Below are positions 28,057-36,106 of a DNA stretch of 64,000 nucleotides, piece after piece; within the stretch, counting starts at the first letter, position 1, and every line of letters begins with the position of its first letter. The notes beneath the pieces were generated by a model that worked only from the letters and a program-made list of their open reading frames with translations, was not told the DNA's origin and did no database searches. A program made the position numbers and the translations under genes. This DNA comes from Bacillus rhizoplanae (GTDB taxonomy: Bacteria > Bacillota > Bacilli > Bacillales > Bacillaceae_G): NCBI RefSeq assembly GCF_917563915.1, contig NZ_CAKJTI010000004.1:1-64000 (forward strand), in the 5' to 3' direction.

Positions 28057-28443
28057 TTGAAGTTGTTGCAAATAAGACTTTTGGTCAAAGATTTTAAGAA
28101 AAGTGCCATGTTTTACAGAGATTTATTGGAGTTTCCAGTTAGTTGGTACGAGGAAGACATGGAATATGCGCTTTTCAATAATGGGGATACGAAGATTGAG
28201 CTTGTATCTCGAAAAATGATGGCCGAATTGGTCGGAGAGGGAAATAAGCCTTTAGAAGCTGAGTCTCAATCAAGATTCTTGCTTCAATTTGAAGTTGAAG
28301 ATGTTGATAAGACTTATAACCGTTTCAGAGAAAAAGGAATTGAATTTGTTAATGAACCGCACGATCGTAAGGAATGGCGATCACGTATTGCACATTTTCG
28401 CGACCCTGATGACAACTTAATTGAAATATATAAAATGCTGTAA
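28057..28443 (+). CDS. VOC-family (glyoxalase-like) protein
   Basis: A 128-residue vicinal oxygen chelate protein: KLLQIRLLVKDFKKSAMFYRDLL at the N-terminus and HFRDPDDNLIEIYKML at the end, with the final glutamate as probable metal ligand. The substrate is unknown. TTG 28057 has TAGGAG nine bases upstream; ATG 28048 would touch that site. bcr1 copy C ends just upstream, so promoter and leader lie in or beyond the repeat. Terminator at 28489-28523. Confidence 0.85.
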   Translation: MKLLQIRLLVKDFKKSAMFYRDLLEFPVSWYEEDMEYALFNNGDTKIELVSRKMMAELVGEGNKPLEAESQSRFLLQFEVEDVDKTYNRFREKGIEFVNEPHDRKEWRSRIAHFRDPDDNLIEIYKML

Positions 28444-28488
28444 TTTGATTGGTCAAAATGAAATTTTATAATCCTAAACACCTTTAAT

Positions 28489-28523
28489 AACACAGTTCGA
28501 TTTATTTGAACTGTGTTAATTTT
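28489..28523 (+). terminator. terminator of the VOC gene
   Basis: AACACAGTTCGA and TTGAACTGTGTT form a stem, followed by AATTTTATTT. Confidence 0.75.
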
Positions 28524-28803
28524 ATTTGTGAGAGTAGAATTTTTACAGTAAACGAACAAAAAGGACGGTGTTTTTTTACGTATTTCTTCTATGTATTCTT
28601 TTTCATTTAAAGTTCTTGTTGTAAACTGGCATCGCAATTCCTCCAATACTTTGATTCTATTATTTTATCACACAAAATTTACCATAACCCTTAAGATACA
28701 CATATGATATCCGCAGAAAAATCCACACTTTCCGCACGTAAGACAAGATTTCCTTTTCATACTCAAGCATATAATGTTAAAAATTCAAAGGGAGCATGTT
28801 CAC
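28524..28803. other. upstream region of DUF2639 copy 2
   Basis: On the minus strand GGAGGAATTGCG precedes an ATG (about 28637) whose first codons (MPVYNK) resemble a frame starting at 24919 (MSVYNK), but it stops after nine codons. TCACACAAAA is shared with the region at 24950. No real gene is claimed. Confidence 0.3.
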
Positions 28804-28956
28804 ATGTATTACGGAACAAAAGGCTGGTACGTGTCTGAGTTGAAAAAACTTGGGATTAATTATTATGAGGGGCGGAAGTTGGAGAATTACCGGGCGCATG
28901 TTTTGCGGAATTTGTTGTTGAAAGAACAGGAGGAAAGAGAAAAAGAAGATAAATAA
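28804..28956 (+). CDS. DUF2639/YflJ-like small protein, copy 2
   Basis: A 50-residue paralogue of the protein at 24673: MYYGTKGWYVSELKKLG, YYEGRKLENYRAH, with a longer glutamate/lysine-rich tail. The ATG at 28804 has AAAGGGAG nine bases upstream; the ORF extends further up but without a ribosome site. Role unknown. Confidence 0.75.
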   Translation: MYYGTKGWYVSELKKLGINYYEGRKLENYRAHVLRNLLLKEQEEREKEDK

Positions 28957-29012
28957 GACCTCTACGTTGGCGGCGTAGAGATTAGAGGGCACTCATATAG
29001 AGCCAAGAGAAA

Positions 29013-29036
29013 CCTTAAGAAATTAAGGTTTTTTTC
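29013..29036 (+). terminator. terminator after DUF2639 copy 2
   Basis: CCTTAA and TTAAGG pair around GAAA, followed by seven T. Confidence 0.65.
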
Positions 29037-29138
29037 TATAGAATTGAGGTTTTCCTTTTATTGTCTAGACAGTATTACCAAGAAATGCTATATTACCATT
29101 TTATAATTATTATTAAGCTAAAAAAGGAGGAACCTTGC

Positions 29139-29495
29139 ATGCAATGGTATTTACAAGCATTTAAAAACTATGCAGGATTTCAAGGGAGAGCTCGTCGTAA
29201 AGAATACTGGATGTTTTTCCTTTTTAACTTCATTATCACTATTGTAATGGAGGTCCTTGCGGCAATGTCAGGTGTATTTTTAATATTTTTCTTACTTTAT
29301 GCTGTCGCAATCATATTACCATCCTTAGCCGTTGGTGCCCGCAGATTGCACGATACCGGAAAAAGCGGATGGTGGCAACTGCTGAGCCTTATTCCTTTCG
29401 TTGGTGGTATCGTTCTCATTATATTCTTTTGCCAGGATAGTCAAAAAGACGATAACAAATATGGTACAAACCCTAAGGCTGACACAAGCTATTAG
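29139..29495 (+). CDS. DUF805-family membrane protein
   Basis: A 118-residue integral membrane protein with the DUF805 pattern: WYLQAFKNYAGFQGRARRKEYW, several helices, then GARRLHDTGKSGWWQLL and a final helix before FFCQDSQKDDNKYG. AAAAAGGAGG lies before the ATG at 29139. The biochemical role of the family is not established. Monocistronic, with a strong terminator at 29507-29551. Confidence 0.9.
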   Translation: MQWYLQAFKNYAGFQGRARRKEYWMFFLFNFIITIVMEVLAAMSGVFLIFFLLYAVAIILPSLAVGARRLHDTGKSGWWQLLSLIPFVGGIVLIIFFCQDSQKDDNKYGTNPKADTSY

Positions 29496-29506
29496 GGGTA
29501 TAAATG

Positions 29507-29551
29507 AAAAATGACTTGAGTTGCTATATGTGTAGCCTCAAGTCATTTTTC
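29507..29551 (+). terminator. DUF805 gene terminator
   Basis: AAAATGACTTGAG and CTCAAGTCATTTT form a perfect 13-bp stem followed by T-rich sequence. Confidence 0.9.
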
Positions 29552-29628
29552 TATTTACTGGATGATTAGCCCCAAAATCAGGCGATAGTTCGGTATTACT
29601 AAAGTGGCTGTCGCTTGGCTATACTAAT

Positions 29629-32118
29629 CTACCATTTGAAATTAACTGTGCCCTTATCTTCTGCTTCTTCCGCACCATTGGTCTGTATTGGCTTACGGAA
29701 GTTTGATTTTGGTTCAGGCATTTTGCTGTCGGCGCCTTTGACGCTTTTCCAGATAGCTTCGTTAAGCAGCGGTTCAGACGCACTGTCTGAGACCTCAAGA
29801 TTCATTTGGGCTGATTCGGCGGCCATTGGAGCGTTCCTTGGATTTAGCTCGTCAAGTGACTGCTTTGGAACGATCGCCTTATAAGGTTTAACATTCGGCT
29901 TACCCGTAAAGCTATTTACCATCGGAGTTGCTGCTGCGTCAAATTGTGTCATCGGCGGTACTCCAACAATCAATTCCATCGTGCGCAGCATGGAAGTGGT
30001 CGTATAGAACGTGGAATCCACCTTGCCCGTTTGCGTATACGGACTGATTACAAGAGCTGGCGTACGGTGAGCGTCAACGTGATCGGAGCCATTTTGCGCA
30101 TCGTCCTCGGTAACGAAAATCGCTGTATCCTTCCAAAATTCGGAGTTCGAAACAGCTTCTACGATGCGACCTAACGCCAGATCGTTATCCGCCATCATCG
30201 CTCTCGCAGTCGGTCTACCTACTGATGTCCCTACGGTATGGTCATTAGGCAATCGGATAAACTGGACAGTTGGCATCTTGTCTGCCTCTTCAAAAGTCTT
30301 AAACTCTCTTAACCACTCATCCGCTCTCGCCTGGTCTTTGATGTGCAAACCATCACCTGGGTAAGCGGCATCTGTTTTTGCTGCCAGCTTCGGCATCGTG
30401 GAAGGCGCTATGCCGTTTCGAGCATAAAATCCGTAATTGCGATAGTCGATGCCAGCTTGGTCCAGACTGTCCCATAAATAGGCATTCTCAACATTATCGC
30501 TTGGTGCCGTAGAAAACTTGTTTTCACCTTCCCAATCATAATCACGTGCCCGTCCACCGTACCAATGAGGCCAAGTCTTTTGCGTATACGAATTGGCCAT
30601 AGCTGCCGTGGACCAATTCCAGCCATCTGCAGAAACATCGGCATCCGCATAAAAATTGTCGATCGTGACGAATTTGCGGGCCAACTCCCGGTGATTCGGC
30701 GCCGACTCATCCCCGAACAGATTCAAGCTTGGATCCCCATTTCCTTTTTCAAAAGAACCAAATACTTGGTCATAAGTCCGGTTTTCCTTCAAAATGTAAA
30801 TCACATGCTTAATCTCGGAGGGATCCCCGACATGGCGAGGAATAACTTGCTTCGCCTCATTTGAGCTGATGCGAACCTTATCCCGTTCATTAAACCCATT
30901 GTTCTCAACCACCTGCTTTGTATACTTGTTAAGCTGCCCTTTGTCCGGCACATCGACGATGGAAAGTGTTCCTTTGGTCATCGATGAGGTTTTTTGATCA
31001 TCCGGAACACTCTTTTTAATAGTAGGATCTGGGCCATTCGGGTTTGGACCGGCTCCGAATCCTTTAGCGTTGGCCACAAACAGCTGCTCTCCATCCTTGG
31101 AAATCTCCACTGCAGACGGATACCAAGCGGTTGGAATCATCCCCTCGATCTTTCCATGTTTCGTATCGATGACGACTACATCGTTATTACCAGCGTTGGC
31201 CACATAGAGTTTCTCTCCATCCTCAGAAACGGCCATTGCGTTGGGACTGCTTCCCTCTTGTGCACCTTTGTAAGGAGAGAGATCAATCGTTTGCTGCACC
31301 TTGCGGGTCTCGGTGTCAATAACAGAAATGCTATCGCTATCACTGTTGGTAACATACAAAAGTTTTTCATTTGCACTTAACTTCATGGCGCTCGGATGGG
31401 AACCGACTTTGATCTGATCCACCGCTTCTCCTGTTACCGTATCGATGACCGAAATCGTATTCCCGCCCCAGTTGCTTACATACGCAAATCCACCGTCATG
31501 GGAAAGCTTAACAGTGTAAGGATTATGCCCAACCGGAATCGTTTTGGTAACCTGTCCGGTTTGGACATCAATGATCGACATGGAATCATTCAGGTTATTG
31601 GCCACGTACAGGAATTTACCGTCCTTTGAAATGTCCAGTCCCCCCGGGAAGAAATCCACATTTTTCGGTAGTACGATCGGCTGCTTTTCCGTTAGACGCT
31701 GTCCCTCGACATCATAGACGCGAATCTTTTGGTTGCCTCCGGTAGTAGCATACACATGTTTACCATCAGGACTATAAGTGACACCCCAAGTCAAGGATTC
31801 TGGATATTTGTACTCTAGAGTTTGAATGACTTCCCCGCTCTTCACATCAACGACCATTATGGAATGGATAGATTGTCCACTGTTAGCGTACAAAATGGTT
31901 TTTCCATCCGGGCTCATGACTGAAGCGAACGGTTTATCACCCAACTTCACTTGTTTTCCAGCAGGGGTGATGGTCCAACCGTTTGCTGGTTTTTCAATTT
32001 GTGCTCCCCAAGGGAATTGGTTATAAGCAGCCAAAGCCGCTGTTCCCCCACCGAATGTCAAACTTACAGCCATAGTTACCCCAATCCACTTCTTCCAATT
32101 CTTCCGATTCTTTTGCAT
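29629..32118 (-). CDS. secreted YVTN beta-propeller / alkaline phosphatase-family phosphoesterase fusion
   Basis: An 829-residue exported protein. A signal peptide (KKWIGVTMAVSLTFGGGTAALAA region) is followed by YncE-like beta-propeller repeats (VANNLNDSMSIIDVQTGQV, VTNSDSDSISVIDTETRKV, VANAGNNDVVVID) to about residue 390, then a phosphoesterase domain of the alkaline phosphatase superfamily (VIYILKENRTYDQVFGSF, TIDNFYADADVSADGW, FVTEDDAQNGSDHVDAHR). Substrate unknown. ATG 32118 follows AAGGAGTGAG. The gene looks GC-richer than its neighbours. The RND gene ends 37 bases upstream, so both may be one transcript. Confidence 0.9.
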   Translation of the reverse strand: MQKNRKNWKKWIGVTMAVSLTFGGGTAALAAYNQFPWGAQIEKPANGWTITPAGKQVKLGDKPFASVMSPDGKTILYANSGQSIHSIMVVDVKSGEVIQTLEYKYPESLTWGVTYSPDGKHVYATTGGNQKIRVYDVEGQRLTEKQPIVLPKNVDFFPGGLDISKDGKFLYVANNLNDSMSIIDVQTGQVTKTIPVGHNPYTVKLSHDGGFAYVSNWGGNTISVIDTVTGEAVDQIKVGSHPSAMKLSANEKLLYVTNSDSDSISVIDTETRKVQQTIDLSPYKGAQEGSSPNAMAVSEDGEKLYVANAGNNDVVVIDTKHGKIEGMIPTAWYPSAVEISKDGEQLFVANAKGFGAGPNPNGPDPTIKKSVPDDQKTSSMTKGTLSIVDVPDKGQLNKYTKQVVENNGFNERDKVRISSNEAKQVIPRHVGDPSEIKHVIYILKENRTYDQVFGSFEKGNGDPSLNLFGDESAPNHRELARKFVTIDNFYADADVSADGWNWSTAAMANSYTQKTWPHWYGGRARDYDWEGENKFSTAPSDNVENAYLWDSLDQAGIDYRNYGFYARNGIAPSTMPKLAAKTDAAYPGDGLHIKDQARADEWLREFKTFEEADKMPTVQFIRLPNDHTVGTSVGRPTARAMMADNDLALGRIVEAVSNSEFWKDTAIFVTEDDAQNGSDHVDAHRTPALVISPYTQTGKVDSTFYTTTSMLRTMELIVGVPPMTQFDAAATPMVNSFTGKPNVKPYKAIVPKQSLDELNPRNAPMAAESAQMNLEVSDSASEPLLNEAIWKSVKGADSKMPEPKSNFRKPIQTNGAEEAEDKGTVNFKW

Positions 32119-32154
32119 ATTCTCACTCCTTACCAAGATTTTGTATGTGCAAAA

Positions 32155-35100
32155 CTACATAACTTGTTCAACTTCCACGATTTTTCCTGAATCAAGTGCT
32201 GACTTCCGATTCATCCATTCATAAATGATAGGGATGATAAACAGGCTGATGCATGTTGATGTGAACATGCCCCCTACAACCACAATTCCGAGAGTCTGTG
32301 TCACAATCGTATCCCCCCCGGACGTAAAACATAGGGGCAAAACCGTTAAGATGGTTGTACCCGCTGTCATTAAAACGGGACGAATCCGTGTCAGTGTGCC
32401 TTGCAGTACAGCATCTCGCGGAATCATTCCTTCCCTGAGGTTCCGTTCGATTTTGTCCACAAGTACGATTCCGTTAGTCACAACAATTCCAGTGAGCATC
32501 AATAGCCCGACAAATGCGCTCAAATTCCACTCTTTACCGAATAGGATCAGCCCCCATACGGAACCGATTAAGGCTAATGGGATGCAGACGAGAACAGACA
32601 TTGGAACCTTCCATCCTCGGAAAAAAGTACTAATGATAAGGAGAACCAACAGCGTCGATACTCCCAACGCGATAGCCGCTTCGACCACCATTTGCTTCAC
32701 CTGTTCCGAAATCCCGCCAAAGGTATACGTAACTCCCGGCGGCATTTGCACATCCTTCAAAATGTGATCCACTTGGTCAGTGACCTCTTTCACATTTCTT
32801 GAGATAACATCAGCCGATACGACTGCAAAAGGACGCCCGTCCCGTTCACGGATAACCGGATTGCGAAAATTGTGCTGAAGGGTTGCCAACTTGTTGAGAG
32901 CGACAACGCTTCCATCCGCTGCGGTAAAAGTTTCATTAGCTAATGCATCAATGACGTTTTGTCCCGGCAGGACAATGCCATCCGCTGCCACAGGTACGGC
33001 TTCCGCTGAGGCGACCGCATCATTTTCCAGGACAATCGGAACTTCCCCAGAATTGATTTGGACCGAGAGCTTTTCCCCTTGAGAAAGATAAGGCTTGATC
33101 CGCTCTAGGACATCCTCCATTTTAATTCCAGTACGCTGAAGCTCGTCTCGATTGATGTTTAAAAGATAAATAGAATTGCTGTCATCGTTATCCGCTGCTC
33201 CTTCAACACTTAAGCCCTGTACTAACTTCAGCTTGCTTTGGATAACTCGTGCCTGTTGTTCCAGCGTAGCGGTATCCGCTCCTGTAAGGACCACCTTCAA
33301 CCTCGAGTCGTCCCCGGCGATATTCATATTCGTGACCGTAAACAACGCCTTGCTCGGGATCGCTTTGACTTTTTTGGTCAGTGCCGCCGAGTAGGCTTCC
33401 ACATCTGTGCCTTTTTTCACCGTGACAGTGATGTTGGCTACATTATTACGTGGAATCCAGCCTCCTCCTTCATCAAACACATCATCAAATTGAGGCAGAA
33501 AATTGGAGCCGATCGTAGCCGAAAAGGTATCAATAGCAGGCTCCTTGCCTAACACATCTTCAATTTTTTTCACCTCAGCATTAACCTGGGATAGGGAACT
33601 ATTTTCCGGGAGCTCTACCTCAATGTTGATTTCCCCCGAGCGTCCCATTGGCAAAACATTGGCGGGCAGGAGCAGTGCTGCAGCCACTGTAACAGAAAAA
33701 ATCCCTGCACAAACCGCTGTCACTGTCTTCTTGCGTGGCAGTGCCCAACTAAGCATACGGTGAAGAATGTTTTCCATCCGTTTGCTGTCCCCCTTGAGGG
33801 AACCTTTATTCAACCAAAATAGCGACAGACCCGGTATCACTACTAGCGACACTACCAAGGAGGTTACTAGCGCGATCACCACCGACCAGGCGAATGTTGA
33901 GAATGCGGCACTAATCATCCCTCCAACTAAAGCGATAGGGATAAACACAGCCACCGTTGTTGCCGTTGAAGAAACAATCGCTGGAATCATTTCCTTTACA
34001 GCTCCTGCAATGACAGGAATCGTAGCCTTTCTCCCAGTCTCCTTAACCCGACGATAGATATTGTCCAAAATGACAATCGAATCATCGACGACCCGGCCCA
34101 TCGCCACCACCAGACCGGATACAGTGAGCATATTCAGAGTAATGTCCATTGCCTTCAGAAAGCCCGTTGTCACCAGGAAACAAATTGGCAGCGTCAAGGC
34201 GATCAGCAATGTAGCCCGAACATGGCGGAGAAAAACAAAAACACAAATCATGGCAAACAAACTGCCTAATACCCCTTCCTTTAGCAGACCAAAAAGAGAC
34301 TTTTGAACTTGAGCCCCGTAATCATAAAGGATGTTCATCTGCACGTCTTCGGGCAGTTTCGCCTGAACTTCATTCACCCGTTGTTTGATTCGATCCGATA
34401 CGTCCGTCACATCGGAAGATGGCGTCTTCAGCACATCGATGAGGACGCTCGGTTTACCGTCCGTTCGCGAAATCGTCTTTAGATCTACCATGCCTTCGGA
34501 TACATCGGCCACAGAGGAGAGATCTACCGATTTGCCCTCAGCATTGCTTATCTTTATCTGCTTCAGCAGCTCAGGATTGATAGTCTCGCCTGTTACTTGA
34601 ATCGGAATTAGAGCCTGCTGACTCTGAATCTTTCCTTTCGGCCATACCATATTGGCGGAAGACAACGCCTTCTCGACGTCTTTCAACGTCAGTCCGTTTT
34701 TCTTCAATTCATTCATGCGGACCGTTACAACATAACCTTTCTGTCCTGTCCCCGTAAGGCGTACTTCTTTTACCCCCGGAACATACTCCAGCTCCTTTGC
34801 TACCTTTGTTTGGATTTCTGTGCGAAGCTGTTTCTCGTCGGTCGTTGTCCCTTCACTTACTAATCCGATTCTCATCATAGGAAAAGAGTGAGTACTGACT
34901 CTCGTGACCACCGGCTTTTCGACTCCTGCTGGAAACTGATAACTGTTCAAGGCTTGAATAATCTCCTGTTCCGCCTTTTGCACGTCAAAATTGAGCGGAA
35001 AATAAAGACTGGCAAACAACCCTCCATCATAGGAGTTGGTTTCTAAATATTGAAGCCCATCTATTCCTCTCACAGCTTTTTCCACTGTACTTGCAACATC

Positions 35101-35286
35101 GCTTTTCACCTGATTGGCATCAAAGTTCTCCGCCCTTACCGTAATCATCAAGGTCGAATTGTTAATGGCAGGCATGTAATCACGCTGCATTTGATAAGCT
35201 GAAATTCCGCCCCACAGCATAATCAGAAGGATCGACATTATAACCAGCACAGAACGTTTCGTTACTGCTTCTATCAATCGTTCCAT
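32155..35286 (-). CDS. RND-family efflux transporter (AcrB/SwrC-like permease)
   Basis: A 1043-residue RND pump with the usual layout: an N-terminal membrane helix, a periplasmic-type loop (MITVRAENFDANQV), helices 2-6 with GRVVDDSIVILDNIYRR in helix 4, a second large loop, and helices 8-12 with MLTGIVVTNGIVLVDKIERNLREG. Family knowledge: such proton antiporters export drugs or lipids; Gram-positive homologues include SwrC, which lacks outer-membrane partners. No membrane-fusion gene lies nearby. AAGGAGAU precedes the ATG. It looks GC-richer than the surrounding genes and sits next to repeats and an IS6 relic, which suggests acquisition. Confidence 0.93.
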   Translation of the reverse strand: MERLIEAVTKRSVLVIMSILLIMLWGGISAYQMQRDYMPAINNSTLMITVRAENFDANQVKSDVASTVEKAVRGIDGLQYLETNSYDGGLFASLYFPLNFDVQKAEQEIIQALNSYQFPAGVEKPVVTRVSTHSFPMMRIGLVSEGTTTDEKQLRTEIQTKVAKELEYVPGVKEVRLTGTGQKGYVVTVRMNELKKNGLTLKDVEKALSSANMVWPKGKIQSQQALIPIQVTGETINPELLKQIKISNAEGKSVDLSSVADVSEGMVDLKTISRTDGKPSVLIDVLKTPSSDVTDVSDRIKQRVNEVQAKLPEDVQMNILYDYGAQVQKSLFGLLKEGVLGSLFAMICVFVFLRHVRATLLIALTLPICFLVTTGFLKAMDITLNMLTVSGLVVAMGRVVDDSIVILDNIYRRVKETGRKATIPVIAGAVKEMIPAIVSSTATTVAVFIPIALVGGMISAAFSTFAWSVVIALVTSLVVSLVVIPGLSLFWLNKGSLKGDSKRMENILHRMLSWALPRKKTVTAVCAGIFSVTVAAALLLPANVLPMGRSGEINIEVELPENSSLSQVNAEVKKIEDVLGKEPAIDTFSATIGSNFLPQFDDVFDEGGGWIPRNNVANITVTVKKGTDVEAYSAALTKKVKAIPSKALFTVTNMNIAGDDSRLKVVLTGADTATLEQQARVIQSKLKLVQGLSVEGAADNDDSNSIYLLNINRDELQRTGIKMEDVLERIKPYLSQGEKLSVQINSGEVPIVLENDAVASAEAVPVAADGIVLPGQNVIDALANETFTAADGSVVALNKLATLQHNFRNPVIRERDGRPFAVVSADVISRNVKEVTDQVDHILKDVQMPPGVTYTFGGISEQVKQMVVEAAIALGVSTLLVLLIISTFFRGWKVPMSVLVCIPLALIGSVWGLILFGKEWNLSAFVGLLMLTGIVVTNGIVLVDKIERNLREGMIPRDAVLQGTLTRIRPVLMTAGTTILTVLPLCFTSGGDTIVTQTLGIVVVGGMFTSTCISLFIIPIIYEWMNRKSALDSGKIVEVEQVM

Positions 35287-35438
35287 CGTTTTTTATCTCC
35301 TTCTTTAGCATGTAGAATATCGTCTGCTACCTTTTCCGTTCCGCTCTTTTCATTTTTTATTCGCTCCCCCTTTGTTGCCTTATAAAATATTTTGATTAAA
35401 AATACGCTATGAACGTTGATTTATCAATACGACTTCGT
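35287..35438. other. RND gene upstream region
   Basis: AT-rich, no gene. GATTAAAAATACG and GAACGTTGATTTATC recur in altered form at 35545-35600 on the other side of bcr1 copy D (GATTAAAAATGTTC, TTATCAACGTTC), suggesting an inverted arrangement around the bcr1 remnant. Confidence 0.4.
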
Positions 35439-35492
35439 TTTATCCCGCATTAACGGGAAGTAAGACCCCCACTGATGGAAGTTTCACTTTAT
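35439..35492. repeat. bcr1-type repeat, copy D (internal deletion)
   Basis: 54 bp with TTTAT at 35439-35443 and 35488-35492. It has both bcr1 ends (TATCCCGCATTAACGGGAAG and GATGGAAGTTTCACTTTAT) joined at ACCCCCAC; about 100 bp of the middle is missing. In full copies ACCCCCAC occurs once near each end, so the junction is exactly the product of a deletion between those two. Confidence 0.9.
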
Positions 35493-35756
35493 TTTTGGAA
35501 AAAAGGTTGATCAAAACCCCTCCGATGTTTCAGACCATATAATTTAGAATAAAGTTCGATTAAAAATGTTCATAAATCTTGTTTTATCAACGTTCTTATA
35601 AAATATGTACTGTATTTTAATCAATCTTTTTTATAAACGGTGCAACTTTATTACAAACGGTCGAGCTTTATTTTAAATCCCCCTTCAGAATCAAATTTGC
35701 TTTTCTGCTTAATCGTAAGCCACAAAATTTAATAGAGCGTGAATTGAATGTAAAAT
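35493..35756. other. non-coding stretch between bcr1 D and the IS6 relic
   Basis: AT-rich; contains two TTTATNAACGGT-like units (around 35630-35670) and the degenerate repeats mentioned for the RND upstream region. No gene seen. Confidence 0.35.
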
Positions 35757-35945
35757 TTTCGTAATTTTGCAGAAATGATGAAGGAACGAGGATTATCAAT
35801 GGCTCACACGGCCATTATGCGGTGGGTTCATCAGTATAGTTCTGAATTAGACAAGCGACTTCGTCGTCATCTAAAACGTACAAATGATTCATGGAGAGTA
35901 CACGAAACGTATATCAAAGTAAAACAATTGCCAAAATGTTTGTAG
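35757..35945 (+). pseudogene. IS6-family (IS240/IS26-like) transposase remnant
   Basis: A 62-codon open stretch without its own start reads FRNFAEMMKERGLSMAHTAI, then MRWVHQYSSELDKRLRRHL and TNDSWRVHETYIKVK, a clear match to the N-terminal half of IS6-family transposases just up to the first catalytic aspartate region (DETYVKVK in intact members; here HETYIKVK, so that Asp is lost). It is truncated after this point. Not functional. Confidence 0.85.
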
Positions 35946-36004
35946 CAATCTACTTTGTACTTCCTCGCATAGCTGCTTCTTCTCTCTTGCTACATAAATA
36001 GATA

Positions 36005-36039
36005 AATAACCCATGAAGATTTTCTTCATGGGTTATTTA
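36005..36039 (-). terminator. terminator hairpin
   Basis: AATAACCCATGAAGA and TCTTCATGGGTTATT form a perfect 15-bp stem. It is about 65 bases after the stop of the minus-strand gene at 36107. Confidence 0.8.
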
Positions 36040-36106
36040 TACTTTTCCCTTATTTGTGATACGATTCACCGTTACACCTGCAACAGAGATCATTTTATTT
36101 ATTTAT

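Noticed and set aside
28314-28646. 110-residue minus-strand frame
   Set aside because: It reads through the terminator stem of the VOC gene and overlaps that gene; only the first codons resemble another small frame.
33238-33552. Plus-strand frames inside the RND gene
   Set aside because: Overlap fully with the conserved RND coding sequence; the higher GC content creates many shadow frames.
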